Shown: positions 55,244 through 63,975, counted from the stretch's first letter. The stretch: 64,000 nucleotides of DNA from Phragmitibacter flavus (GCF_005780165.1 NZ_VAUV01000007.1:186001-250000), one strand, 5' to 3'. Notes: generated by a model not told the origin, from the sequence alone. Numbers and translations: made by a program.

Positions 55244-56728
55244 ATGATCAATTTGCGATGGCTGGTCGGGGTGTTGGTAGCGGTGACTGGCGTGGCTCCG
55301 GCTACTGTGTCAGCGCAGATGCCCGCTCCGCCGTTGCCGTTGCGGGAATTTCGGGGGGCGTGGGTGGCGACGGTGCATGGGGTGGACTGGCCGTTTGAGC
55401 CTGGCGATCCATCGGCGAAGCAGCAGAAGGAGCTTTTGCAGATCATCGAGAAGGCTTCACAGTTGCGGTTGAATGCGTTGATTTTTCAGGTGCGACCCGC
55501 GGGCGATGCGGTTTACAAGTCGGATCTGGAGCCGTGGTCGCCGTATTTCACCGGCGTGATGGGTCGGGCACCGAATCCGCCCTGGGATCCGTTGGAGTTC
55601 ATGGTCAAGGAGTGTCATGCGCGGGGCATTGAGGTGCATGCGTGGTTCAATCCTTATCGTGCGCTGGCGAACACAAAGCATAAGGGAACGGGCAAACACA
55701 TTGCCGCGCGGCATCCGGAGTGGTGCTGGAAGTATGGGAATTACACGTGGATGTGCCCTGGGGAGCGTGGGGTGCAGCAGCTGGGGATTGACGTGATCAC
55801 GGATGTGGTGCGCCGTTATGATGTGGATGGCATCCACCTGGATGACTATTTTTATCCGTATCCGATCAAGGACAAGGCGGGAAACAAGATTGAGTTTCCT
55901 GATGATCGTTCATGGAATGCCTACAAGGCGACCGGTGGTGGACTGACGAGACCGGAGTGGCGTCGGGCGAATGTGGATGGATTTGTCCAGAGGTTGTATA
56001 CGGCGATCAAGGCGGAGAAGAGATGGGTGAGGTTTGGGATCAGTCCGTTTGGAATTTGGAGACCAAACAACCCGGCGGGGATTGCGAAGGGGGCGTTGGA
56101 TGCGTTTGAGGACCTTGGCGCGGATTCGTTGCGGTGGTTGCAGGCGGGCTGGTGTGACTATTTTGCGCCGCAGCTTTATTGGCCGTCGGAGCCGAAGAAT
56201 TTGAGTTTCCCGTTGTTGTTCGACTGGTGGATTTCGCAAAACACGGCGCGTCGGCATGTGTGGCCGGGGATGGCGTCGGAGAGGGTGTTGAAGGACCGGC
56301 AGCCGCATGAGATTTTGAAGCAGATCAGTCATACCCGAATGCGGGGGAACTACATGCCGCCGGGGCACATTCACTGGAACTTCACGGCGCTGGCGAAAAA
56401 CAAGGGGACACTGGCGGACCTGTGTGTGCAGCGGGCCTATCAGAACATGGCGATCCCGCCGTCGGCGGCATGGTTGGGAAGTGAGAAACCGGCGGCACCT
56501 TTGATGAAGCTGGAGGCGGGATCGGCAACCTGGGGATATGCGGACAATCGGCTGGATTCTTTTGTGAAATGGTGGCTGGTGCAGAGTTTTGAGAACGGCC
56601 GGTGGGTCGACAAGAAACTGCTGCCTTCGGACGTGCGGAGTTTTGCATTGACCAAGGAGATGACGGGATTGTCAGTCCGTGCGATAGGGCACACCGGGAT
56701 GGCGAGTGAGCCTGCGTTGGTGCGGTGA
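55244..56728 (+). CDS. Secreted GHL10/DUF187-family glycosidase
   Basis: 494 residues with an N-terminal signal peptide (LVGVLVAVTGVAPATVSA). The DUF187 (glycosyl hydrolase-like 10) barrel is well conserved: EFRGAWVATVHGVDWP, LNALIFQVRPAGDAVYKS, GIEVHAWFNPYRAL, YDVDGIHLDDYFYPYP, VRFGISPFGIWRP and DYFAPQLYWPSE. The acidic residues in HLDDYF are probable catalytic or binding groups. Relatives cleave peptidoglycan or other polysaccharides. It is likely co-transcribed with the Dabb gene upstream. Confidence 0.92.
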   Translation: MINLRWLVGVLVAVTGVAPATVSAQMPAPPLPLREFRGAWVATVHGVDWPFEPGDPSAKQQKELLQIIEKASQLRLNALIFQVRPAGDAVYKSDLEPWSPYFTGVMGRAPNPPWDPLEFMVKECHARGIEVHAWFNPYRALANTKHKGTGKHIAARHPEWCWKYGNYTWMCPGERGVQQLGIDVITDVVRRYDVDGIHLDDYFYPYPIKDKAGNKIEFPDDRSWNAYKATGGGLTRPEWRRANVDGFVQRLYTAIKAEKRWVRFGISPFGIWRPNNPAGIAKGALDAFEDLGADSLRWLQAGWCDYFAPQLYWPSEPKNLSFPLLFDWWISQNTARRHVWPGMASERVLKDRQPHEILKQISHTRMRGNYMPPGHIHWNFTALAKNKGTLADLCVQRAYQNMAIPPSAAWLGSEKPAAPLMKLEAGSATWGYADNRLDSFVKWWLVQSFENGRWVDKKLLPSDVRSFALTKEMTGLSVRAIGHTGMASEPALVR

Positions 56729-56792
56729 GGCAGGTGGTGATTGAAGGGAATTTGCTTGGCTTGGTGGCGATTTGGTTGCAGGTCAGGGATGA

Positions 56793-57824
56793 ATGATTCG
56801 AAATCTGATTTTTGACTGGTCGGGGACGCTGGCGGATGATTTGGCGGCAGTTTTGACGGCGACCAATGGAGTGCTCGGACATCATGGCCGTGCGGTGATG
56901 GATCGGGAGGAGTTTCGACGTTTGTTCCGGCTGCCTTACACGGAGTTTTATCAGGACGTGTTGCCAGGGATCTCGCTGGAGTCGGTGAAGGAGCAATACA
57001 TGAAACATTTTCCATCGGATCATTCGGTGGTGCCGATGCTGCCGTTTGCGAGGGAGTTTCTGGAGTTTGGTGTGGCGACAGGGAGGCGGATGGTGGTGAT
57101 GAGCAGTGCGCCTGAAGAACATGTGCGGGCGCAGGCGGAAGCAAATGGGGTGACGCATTTTTTTGAGGCGATCTGGGGTGGGATCATCGACAAACGGATC
57201 GCGGTGCATGAGTTGCTGGCGGAGATGAAGATGAGACCGGAGGATACGGCGTTTGTGGGCGACATGCGCCATGATATCGATGCGGGGAAGGCGGGTGGGG
57301 TGCTGTCGGTGGCGGTGGCAACGGGATATGAGTCGGTGGCGTTGTTGATGGAGTCGGTTCCTGACGTGGTGTTGCCGGATTTGTCGAAGCTGTCGTTGCT
57401 GTTGGGTGGGGCGCTGCCGGTGGCGACCGTGGGGGCGTTGATTTTTGATTCGAAGGGGAAGGTGCTGCTGGTGCGCACACACAAGTGGCAGAACAGGTGG
57501 GGGATTGCCGGTGGGAAGATTCGACGTGGGGAGTCGGCGATGGATGCCTTGCACCGTGAGACGATGGAGGAGACGGGATTGGAGATCGGCGACGTTGAGT
57601 TGGTGATGGTGCAGGATTGCATTGAGCCCGAGGAGTTTGAGTCGTCTGCGCATTTTGTGTTGTTGAACTACACGGCGACAGTCGTGGGTGATGATGACAT
57701 TGAGGTCACATTGAATGACGAAGCGGAAGAGTTTTGTTGGGTTTTGATGGAGGAGGCTTTGAACATGGATTTGAACAAACCGACGCGATGGTTGATCGAA
57801 GAGGTCGCCCAAAAAAAGAGATGA
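56793..57824 (+). CDS. HAD-like hydrolase fused to a Nudix hydrolase
   Basis: 343 residues with two enzyme domains. Residues 1 to about 205 are a HAD domain: FDWSGTLADD near 7 (nucleophile Asp8, with Ser where phosphatases usually have the second Asp), VVMSSAPEEH as motif II, and FVGDMRHDIDAGKAGG as the C-terminal acidic motif. Residues of about 211-343 are a Nudix domain with a perfect Nudix box: GKIRRG-E, seven residues, then RETMEETGL. The Nudix half would cleave a nucleoside-diphosphate-linked or pterin triphosphate substrate. The gene ends 6 bases before folB, which suggests a place in folate synthesis, perhaps the missing dihydroneopterin triphosphate step. That function is inference. 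Confidence 0.9.
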   Translation: MIRNLIFDWSGTLADDLAAVLTATNGVLGHHGRAVMDREEFRRLFRLPYTEFYQDVLPGISLESVKEQYMKHFPSDHSVVPMLPFAREFLEFGVATGRRMVVMSSAPEEHVRAQAEANGVTHFFEAIWGGIIDKRIAVHELLAEMKMRPEDTAFVGDMRHDIDAGKAGGVLSVAVATGYESVALLMESVPDVVLPDLSKLSLLLGGALPVATVGALIFDSKGKVLLVRTHKWQNRWGIAGGKIRRGESAMDALHRETMEETGLEIGDVELVMVQDCIEPEEFESSAHFVLLNYTATVVGDDDIEVTLNDEAEEFCWVLMEEALNMDLNKPTRWLIEEVAQKKR

Positions 57825-57830
57825 ATTGCC

Positions 57831-58193
57831 ATGAGTGATGAAATTTTGATTCAGGGATTGGAGTTGCCGGTGCGCATTGGAGTGCCGGAAGCGGAGCGTG
57901 CTGCGTGGCAGGTGTTGCGTGCAGACATCCGGCTGAAGCTGGCGCGTGGGTTTGATGAGATGGCTGACGATTTGTCAGAGACGGTGAACTATGCGGAGTT
58001 GAGCGATGCGGTGAAGGCGCTGGCGGCGGAGAGGCCGCGGCAGTTGTTGGAAACGTTGGCGGCGGAGCTGGTGGCACTGGTGCTGAATGCCGATGGAGTA
58101 ATGGAAGTGGAGGTAATGCTGAAGAAGCGAATTTTGCCCGGCACCGATTTTGTTGCTGTTCGAATGCATCGAATCCGGGAATCGCAGGCGTAG
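57831..58193 (+). CDS. folB: Dihydroneopterin aldolase family protein
   Basis: 120 residues, the usual FolB length. It opens with ILIQGLELPVRIGVPEAERA, where the Glu lies in the conserved E-x-E-R site. LSETVNYAELSDAVKALA and RQLLETLAAELVAL follow, with the substrate-anchoring Glu in the LLET motif, then a C-terminal lysine in MLKKRILPG. FolB converts dihydroneopterin to hydroxymethyl-dihydropterin and glycolaldehyde, or its epimer. It is translationally close to the HAD-Nudix gene. The exact activity of FolB-like proteins varies (aldolase, epimerase or FolX), so the label is kept general. Confidence 0.85.
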   Translation: MSDEILIQGLELPVRIGVPEAERAAWQVLRADIRLKLARGFDEMADDLSETVNYAELSDAVKALAAERPRQLLETLAAELVALVLNADGVMEVEVMLKKRILPGTDFVAVRMHRIRESQA

Positions 58194-58248
58194 ATTAAGA
58201 AACGCTTGCGTGGGCGTCATCCCGCAGTTTTGCTAACCAGGATGAGTC

Positions 58249-58899
58249 ATGAATTTGTTATCCCCTACAAAAGCACCTTCCACCATCGGGTCATGGATCG
58301 GGCAAGCCAAGATGTCTGAGCTGCCTACCTCCACCGACCCGGATTACGATTTGATCGTCCGTTCCCAGAACGGCGACACGCACGCGTTCGATGATCTGGT
58401 CCGCAAATACACGCCCAAGCTTTATGGGCTGGTCTACAACATGACGTCGAACCGTGATGACACGGCTGACTTGTTGCAGGACATTTTTGCCAAAGCCTAC
58501 CGTTCTTTGAAGCGCTTTCAGGGCAAAAGCACGTTCTACACATGGATTTATTCCATCAGCGTGAACATGACGCTGAATTTCCTGAAAAAGCGTGGTCGCT
58601 ACACGAAGTTGAGCCTGGATGATGTGGACAACGGGATTCAAAATGACCCGGATTTCATCAAGCTCACCTCTGGGGGAAATCCCTTGAAGGATGTTAATGT
58701 TCATGAACTGCAAAAAAGGTTGAACGAGTCGATGCAGAAGCTGTCAGAAGACCACCGAACAGTGGTGACCCTCTATGACATTCAAGGTTTGCAGCATTCA
58801 GAAATCAGCAAAATCTTGGGAGTCAGTGAAGGCACGGTCCGTTCGCGGCTCTTCTATGCCCACCGGCAATTGCAGAACTATTTGGAAGACTTCAGATAA
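58249..58899 (+). CDS. ECF-type RNA polymerase sigma factor
   Basis: 216 residues. Region 2 covers about 40-110 (FDDLVRKYTPKLYGLVYNMT, ADLLQDIFAKAYRSLKRF, TFYTWIYSISVNMTLNFLKK) and region 4 covers about 160-215 (HRTVVTLYDIQGLQHSEISK, LGVSEGTVRSRLFYAHRQL). The spacing without regions 1 and 3 marks a group 4 (ECF) sigma factor. The ATG at 58249 has AGGATG upstream; an alternative ATG is at 58312. The next gene is a one-TM protein that could be the regulator. A FecR protein elsewhere in the window may be the counterpart of another sigma factor. Confidence 0.93.
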   Translation: MNLLSPTKAPSTIGSWIGQAKMSELPTSTDPDYDLIVRSQNGDTHAFDDLVRKYTPKLYGLVYNMTSNRDDTADLLQDIFAKAYRSLKRFQGKSTFYTWIYSISVNMTLNFLKKRGRYTKLSLDDVDNGIQNDPDFIKLTSGGNPLKDVNVHELQKRLNESMQKLSEDHRTVVTLYDIQGLQHSEISKILGVSEGTVRSRLFYAHRQLQNYLEDFR

Positions 58900-58971
58900 T
58901 CGATTCTTCATCTAAAACGACTCGACCACTTTGATGAATTTCCTACCTTCAGTGTAAATTATACTCCACCT

Positions 58972-59472
58972 ATGAGCGACTTCGATGACATTCAGAGATT
59001 GATCAGGCTCAAGCGACATGAGCAACCCCCCGAAGATTTCGTAGACGACTTTGTCCGGTCATTTCAACAGCGCCAGCGTGCTGAATTGTTGCAAAGCTCC
59101 GCCCGTGGATTGCTTTGGGAAAGAATGGAAACTTATTTTGAGGGATTTTTTGCTCCCAAACTGGCATGGGCGACCGCAGCCGTGGCGGTTGTAGGCGTGG
59201 GATGGTTGGCGATGAAGCCAGCGGGTGAGATTTCCAGCTCAGGATCATTGGCCCAGCATGCTGTGCCTAGCGCGTCAGTTGATGTGGCGGCGGCTGGGAT
59301 GCCGATCACGGATCAAGAAGTGGCGGAGTATTTGTTGAGCCGTCATTATGATGGGATTTTTGCGAACGAGGAGCGCCGTCCTGTGGTTCAGTCTCCGCAA
59401 TTTGAGCAGCCGTTCGATACTCAACACGGTGGGTTGCTTCCTGTTGGGTTCACGCTCGAGCCACAAAGGTGA
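58972..59472 (+). CDS. Single-TM protein downstream of the sigma gene, possible anti-sigma factor
   Basis: 166 residues. An N-terminal charged cytoplasmic segment (DDIQRLIRLKRHEQPPEDFV) is followed by one membrane helix (LAWATAAVAVVGVGWLAM) at about 64-81 and a mostly disordered outside tail. The cytoplasmic segment is short for a typical zinc-binding anti-sigma domain and has no HxxxCxxC. The link to the sigma factor is positional: 72 bases apart, same strand, shared terminator. Confidence 0.6.
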   Translation: MSDFDDIQRLIRLKRHEQPPEDFVDDFVRSFQQRQRAELLQSSARGLLWERMETYFEGFFAPKLAWATAAVAVVGVGWLAMKPAGEISSSGSLAQHAVPSASVDVAAAGMPITDQEVAEYLLSRHYDGIFANEERRPVVQSPQFEQPFDTQHGGLLPVGFTLEPQR

Positions 59473-59507
59473 AGGGCTGGTCAGGTGATTTAGATTTTAA
59501 CAAAAGG

Positions 59508-59530
59508 CCGCGAGCAATCGCGGTTTTTTT
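59508..59530 (+). terminator. Intrinsic terminator after the sigma factor gene pair
   Basis: CCGCGA-GCAA-TCGCGG (59508-59523) forms a 6-bp GC-rich stem capped by a GCAA tetraloop and is followed directly by seven T (59524-59530). It lies 36 bases after the stop of the upstream gene. This is the clearest factor-independent terminator in the window. Confidence 0.92.
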
Positions 59531-59585
59531 GTCGGCGCATCGCGGATTTTTTGATCTCAAAAGTCAAGCCGTCGGTCTAGCCGCC

Positions 59586-59785
59586 CGTCCCAACGGGACG
59601 ACTCATAAAAGCCGGCAGAAGGTGCCGGGTTAAGGAGTCGCACAGGTGGCGTCCTGTCGGGACGCTTCATTTTAGGGGCGGAGCAGTCATTTCTCCGCAT
59701 TAAGCGTCCTCACAGGACGCAACTCATGTTTTGAAACGAACCCGGCACTGGGTGCCGGGCTTTTATGAGGCGTCCCGTTGGGACG
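59586..59785. repeat. Near-symmetric cluster of seven hairpins with long inverted arms
   Basis: Seven stem-loops in 200 bases. H1 CGTCCCAACGGGACG (59586-59600); H2 CCGGCA/TGCCGG (59612-59628); H3 GCGTCC/GGACGC (59649-59665); H4 GCGGAG/CTCCGC (59678-59698); H5 GCGTCCT/AGGACGC (59704-59720); H6 CCCGGCA/TGCCGGG (59741-59759); H7 CGTCCCGTTGGGACG (59771-59785). The block 59586-59631 and the block 59739-59785 are near reverse complements over about 46 bases, and H3/H5 are paired across the centre, so H1-H7 is nearly a mirror. It sits between a terminator and the 3' end of nadE. It is REP/BIME-like in style. No coding frame is believable here. The flanks 59531-59585 and 59786-59944 show no further feature. 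Confidence 0.85.
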
Positions 59786-59944
59786 CAGCCCCGGAGCGAT
59801 CACGGATGAGGACGGTATTTGCTGCATCGTCTTATCAAGGGGGCGACCCTTGTAAAACTGGCTCTCCAAGCGGCTGGGTGTGACTCCATTCCTTCGGTCG
59901 CGATGCACGGTCGGAGGATTGAAGCTGGGAAATCATGGGTGGAA

Positions 59945-61972
59945 TCACAGCGCTGGATTCTGCGAGAGATAGTTGCGCAGCTCGGCGAGTTCGATTTCGA
60001 ATCCGCCGCTCAGGATGGGCCAGCGGCACCACGTTTTCGGGTCGAGGTTCTCATCGTCATAATGGAAGCTGGGGGCGTAGCGTTCGCGCTTCCATTGGTT
60101 GCGACTCCACAGTCGGAAGAAGCGGTCGGTCCACTCGCCCAATTGGGCGGCCTCGATGTCGGGGAACTGCACGCGCATGATCTTGAAGACATCCATCGGA
60201 CCTTGTTTGTCTCGGATGGCAGCACGCTCGATGGCATCGAGCAGCGGGTAGGGCATGAGATCGTTTTCGTCGGTCTGGGCTTGATCAGGGGGACGAAGCT
60301 CGGCCGTGGGCTGCTGAACGTTGACGGCCCGGAGCGTCGGGATGGCGAAGGTCTGGGAGCCGATGAGTGGTCCTTCAGTTTCCATCCAACTCAGCCACTC
60401 GCGCAACCATGCCTTGTCGATGCCGGCAATTGGGGCGAGCCCGCCGCTGGTGTCACCGTCCATGGTGGCGTAACCAACAGCGGCTTCACTGCGATTGCTG
60501 GTGGAGAGAAGCAGGGCACCGTTGATGTTCGCGAGCATCCAGATGCCGGGGGAGCGAACGCGTGCCTGGATGTTCTGCAACGCGATGTCGTCGGTTTTCC
60601 ATTCCAGTTGTCGTCCCAAGGCGTGTTCGATGGTGGAAACGTAGGCTTGATGGATCGCGCTGACATCGAGTTCGTAGTGATGGGCACCGAGGGCTTCCGC
60701 GATATCGAAGGCGGCTTGTTTGGTGACAGGGCCACTGTTGTCGGTCGATTGATAGGCGGTCGTCAGCAACTGCCGAACAAGCTTGCGGTGGTTGCCATCG
60801 GAGAGGATGTCCAGCTTCCAACCCGGAGACGAAAGGATTTGAACGAAGCGGTCGACTCCGAGTTCGTCGACGGCGAATTCGACCATTAGAGCCACCAGGC
60901 AGGAAATGGCGGCAGAATCGGCTCCGCCGCTGAGGGAGACAATAAATCCGCGCGACCGGCTCTTGCGCATGTAATCGAACAGACCAAGGGCGGCGGCGCG
61001 GGAGAACTCTTCGTGTTTTTGCCGGGGTTGATGCTCCCAATCGCTCAGCGTTGGAGGTGGCGGCGCATCGGCCAGGGAGATATCCGGCCAGAGAAAGGGC
61101 GAGCTGACGAGCAGATGCTGATCGGTGATGAGCGAGGGGCGATGGCTGGCGGTGCGGGCCTGCATGAGCCGGGTGAGTTCCACATCAACGGTGGCGGTGG
61201 TGACGCGGCACTCTTCGAAAGTGAAGCGCGGACCTTCGGCAATGAGGCGTCCACCACTGGCGATCATGGCATCGCCGTCGTAGATGGCGCGACCGGCTTC
61301 ATTGCCGACGAGGTTGGCGTAGATGTAACTGACCCCAAAAGCGCGCGAGCCTTCGAGGACAAAACGTTTGCGGATTTCGGTTTTGCCGAAGGCGAAGTGA
61401 CTGGCGCTGGGATTGAGGATGAGGTCGGCTCCGTGGGCGGCCAGCAGAACGCCGGGACGTTGGGCGACCCAGGCGTCTTCGCAAATTTCGAAACCGATGC
61501 GGATGCCACCGACATCGAACAACAGATCGCCGATGGGGATGGATTCGCCTTCGGGGGTGATGTGAATGTCTCGCTTTTGCACCGGCCAGGCTTTGAACCA
61601 GCGGGGTTCGTAGTGGAGTCCATCGCCAGCCAGATGGCGTTTGGCGACGAGGCCGAGGAGCCTGCCGTCCACGGCCAGTGCCACGCAGTTGAAAACCGCG
61701 TTTTGATGGAGCACGGGGAGGCCGAAGGCGACGATCAACCCCCTGGTTTCGGGAAGCAATTTTTGCAGGGTTGCCCAGGCTCGCTGGCAGGTGTTGGAGC
61801 TGAGGAAGGCATCCTCGCAGCCATAACCGGTGATGCAGAGTTCGGGAAGGCAGAGGACGGTGGCTCGCTGGGCACGCGCGGATCTGACCGCCTTCAAAAT
61901 CCGGGAGGCATTACCGTGCCAATCGAGCGGAGTCTGATTCAAAACGGCAGCGGCGAGATGCAGGAGTTTCAT
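59945..61972 (-). CDS. nadE: Glutamine-dependent NAD+ synthetase
   Basis: 675 residues, two domains. The N-terminal nitrilase-type amidotransferase (about 1-285) has the Glu in VLCLPELCITGYG, the Lys in KRHLAGDGLHYEPRW and the Cys in IGFEICEDAWV. Together they release ammonia from glutamine. The C-terminal synthetase (about 330-660) has the PP-loop SLSGGADSAAISCL near 352 and the SNRSEAAVGYATMDGDTSGG segment. It amidates deamido-NAD+ in the last step of NAD+ synthesis. Length and order match the glutamine-dependent form. The 3' end meets the hairpin cluster. Confidence 0.97.
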   Translation of the reverse strand: MKLLHLAAAVLNQTPLDWHGNASRILKAVRSARAQRATVLCLPELCITGYGCEDAFLSSNTCQRAWATLQKLLPETRGLIVAFGLPVLHQNAVFNCVALAVDGRLLGLVAKRHLAGDGLHYEPRWFKAWPVQKRDIHITPEGESIPIGDLLFDVGGIRIGFEICEDAWVAQRPGVLLAAHGADLILNPSASHFAFGKTEIRKRFVLEGSRAFGVSYIYANLVGNEAGRAIYDGDAMIASGGRLIAEGPRFTFEECRVTTATVDVELTRLMQARTASHRPSLITDQHLLVSSPFLWPDISLADAPPPPTLSDWEHQPRQKHEEFSRAAALGLFDYMRKSRSRGFIVSLSGGADSAAISCLVALMVEFAVDELGVDRFVQILSSPGWKLDILSDGNHRKLVRQLLTTAYQSTDNSGPVTKQAAFDIAEALGAHHYELDVSAIHQAYVSTIEHALGRQLEWKTDDIALQNIQARVRSPGIWMLANINGALLLSTSNRSEAAVGYATMDGDTSGGLAPIAGIDKAWLREWLSWMETEGPLIGSQTFAIPTLRAVNVQQPTAELRPPDQAQTDENDLMPYPLLDAIERAAIRDKQGPMDVFKIMRVQFPDIEAAQLGEWTDRFFRLWSRNQWKRERYAPSFHYDDENLDPKTWCRWPILSGGFEIELAELRNYLSQNPAL

Positions 61973-62078
61973 GCGTGGATTGAAGAGGGAGCGCTTCGGT
62001 GGGGACGCAACTTAAACCACAACCAGGCACAAATTCACCTGAATTCATCACGCGGAAGACGGGATGTCAGGCAGATTG

Positions 62079-62324
62079 CTATTCGGTCCCTAGGGGCGGC
62101 TGGGGGTCGTCAACGCCTTCATCGCCATGTGAGAGATCTTCTTTGGGATGCAGCGTTTCGTCATCGGTGTTGGGCTCTTCTTCGTCAATGAGGTGAGTTT
62201 TCATGCCGACTGAATCGGGACTGGGGATTTGATTGGTCTCGAAGGTTTCGTCTGCCGGCAGTTCAATCGAATCACTGAGGACGAAGCTGTCCGGTTCAAG
62301 CATCGAGCAATTGGGTGGTGCCAT
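62079..62324 (-). CDS. Possible small acidic protein
   Basis: 81 residues from the ATG at 62324. The longer in-frame opening to 62519 is Ser/Pro/Lys-rich and overlaps the FAD oxidoreductase gene, so it is not believed. The protein is strongly acidic and polar (SIELPADETFETNQIPSPDS; HLIDEEEPNTDDETLHP) with no hydrophobic core, suggesting disorder or a regulatory tail. It may be real because it fills an otherwise empty 390-base gap with protein-like composition, but there is no family support. Confidence 0.4.
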   Translation of the reverse strand: MAPPNCSMLEPDSFVLSDSIELPADETFETNQIPSPDSVGMKTHLIDEEEPNTDDETLHPKEDLSHGDEGVDDPQPPLGTE

Positions 62325-62364
62325 GCCGACTGGAATGGCGCTGATTTGCGACTTGCGCGGCTGT

Positions 62365-63975
62365 TTAAAATTCTGGGGGACCGTTGAGGTCGGTGGCTTT
62401 TTCGGGCTGGCCGGGGATGAAGTCGATGACCTGGTTTTGTTGGCGGAGTTTTTCCTGGAGGGCTTGGATGTTGATGGACTGGACGGGGACTTCTTCTTTG
62501 ATGGCTTGTTGGGCGGCAAGGCCGGCGGCTTGTCCGGTGATCATCCAGACGCTTTCAAGTCGCAGGGTGCAGAAGGCGACGTGGGTGAAGCTGGCGGCGC
62601 AGGGGACGAGGAGGTTGGTGGTTTGCTCGGCTTTGGGAGTGAGTGAGCGGTAGGGGATTTGATAGGCGTAACCCATGCGCCAGATGCGGCCTTCGTTGAT
62701 GAATTCGGTAGGGGAGAGGGCGAGGCGTTGGACGTGATGGCTGTCGATGAAGTGGCTGGAGTTGCCGATGGTATCGGATTTGCGTCGGTCGGTGGTGACG
62801 TCGTGCTGGGTGACGATGGTTTCGCCGATCATGCGGCGGGCTTCGCGGACGTAGAGCTGGTAGGGGAGGTGGTGGTTGTCAGTGAACTCGTCTTTGTGGA
62901 GGCCGAGGGATTTCATTTCGTCCTGAACATGGGTGGGGACGGCGGGGTCGCTGGCGAGAAAATGGAGGAGACCAAGGGTGTAGTCGAGGTGATCGTTGTA
63001 GATGGTTTTGCGTTGGTCGTAGCTGGCGTCGGACCAGGTGAACTGGCCGCCGAAGTGGCCGAGGGAAATGACAGCGGCTTGTTTGTTGTTGAGTTCGAAC
63101 TTGCCGTTGCGGCGTTTGTAGAGGTCGAGGATGTTGTCGAGCTTGGTGGGTTTGTTTTTGGCGGTCTGATCACGAAACCAGTGGGCGAGGATGGCGTAGC
63201 GGTTGGGATCGTAATTTTTTGGGGCGGGGATGGGAACCTGGAGATTGGGATCTTTGGCGACGGTGAGGCGGAAGTTGTAGTTCATGGGCGCGGGATGGGC
63301 GTCGCCTTCGGTGTAGTCCTTGGCCCAGCCGCTGATGCCGGGGAGGAGATTGCCACTGTCGTCGGTGGTGCGGGCGGTGCGTGGAGTTTTGTCGAAACGG
63401 ATGCCGGCGGCTTCCTCGTTGAACTGGGCTTTAGATTCGCGACCGATGGTGTAGCTGACGCCAGCGCGGGCCATGAGGTCTCCTTCGTAGCTGGCATCGA
63501 TGAATTGTTTGGCGTTGATGATGGTGCCGTCGGTGAGGGTGATGTGAGTGATGCGGGGGCCGGTTTTGTGGACTTGGGTGACGCTGGCTCCGTAGCGGAT
63601 GTCGACTTTGGTTTCGGCGAGCATGGCGTCGTAGGTTTTCTGGGCGACGCTGGATTCGAAGTAGTATTCGGGTTGGTTGGTGCCGTAGTGCGTGCCGAGC
63701 CGGGGGTAGAATTCGTCGGAAAAACCGCCGATGGTCCATTTGAGCATGTGCTCGGATTCGGCGGTGTTGATGCCGCTGGTGCTGAGTCCGCCGACGTGTT
63801 TCTCGGGTTCGATGAGGATGACGCTGGCTCCCTCGCGGGCGGCAGTGATGGCGGCAGCGATGCCACAGGGGACGCCGCTGTAGACGACGATGTCGGTGTT
63901 GAGGGTTTGGGGTTGAGCTTGGGTGTGGACGAGGCTAGTCAGGGAGAGCAGGAGAATGTGCCAGAGTTTTTTCAT
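62365..63975 (-). CDS. Secreted FAD-dependent oxidoreductase (PF12831-type)
   Basis: 536 residues with a signal peptide (HILLLSLTSLVHTQAQ). The Rossmann FAD motif is VVYSGVPCGIAAAITAAREG with VILIEPEKHVGGLSTSGIN. QFIDASYEGDLMARAGVSY and the C-terminal SVWMITGQAAGLAAQQA are typical of the family of FAD oxidoreductases found in Planctomycetes and Verrucomicrobia polysaccharide regions. The substrate is unknown. The gene reaches almost to the window edge; its start codon at 63973-63975 is inside, so it is complete. Confidence 0.9.
   Translation of the reverse strand: MKKLWHILLLSLTSLVHTQAQPQTLNTDIVVYSGVPCGIAAAITAAREGASVILIEPEKHVGGLSTSGINTAESEHMLKWTIGGFSDEFYPRLGTHYGTNQPEYYFESSVAQKTYDAMLAETKVDIRYGASVTQVHKTGPRITHITLTDGTIINAKQFIDASYEGDLMARAGVSYTIGRESKAQFNEEAAGIRFDKTPRTARTTDDSGNLLPGISGWAKDYTEGDAHPAPMNYNFRLTVAKDPNLQVPIPAPKNYDPNRYAILAHWFRDQTAKNKPTKLDNILDLYKRRNGKFELNNKQAAVISLGHFGGQFTWSDASYDQRKTIYNDHLDYTLGLLHFLASDPAVPTHVQDEMKSLGLHKDEFTDNHHLPYQLYVREARRMIGETIVTQHDVTTDRRKSDTIGNSSHFIDSHHVQRLALSPTEFINEGRIWRMGYAYQIPYRSLTPKAEQTTNLLVPCAASFTHVAFCTLRLESVWMITGQAAGLAAQQAIKEEVPVQSINIQALQEKLRQQNQVIDFIPGQPEKATDLNGPPEF

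Noticed and set aside
59586-59785. CRISPR array
   Set aside because: The repeats are inverted rather than direct, unit lengths vary and there are no regular spacers or cas genes.
59819-60889. 356-codon frame antisense to the nadE 3' half
   Set aside because: Mirror of nadE starting within the intergenic repeat region; no domain recognised.
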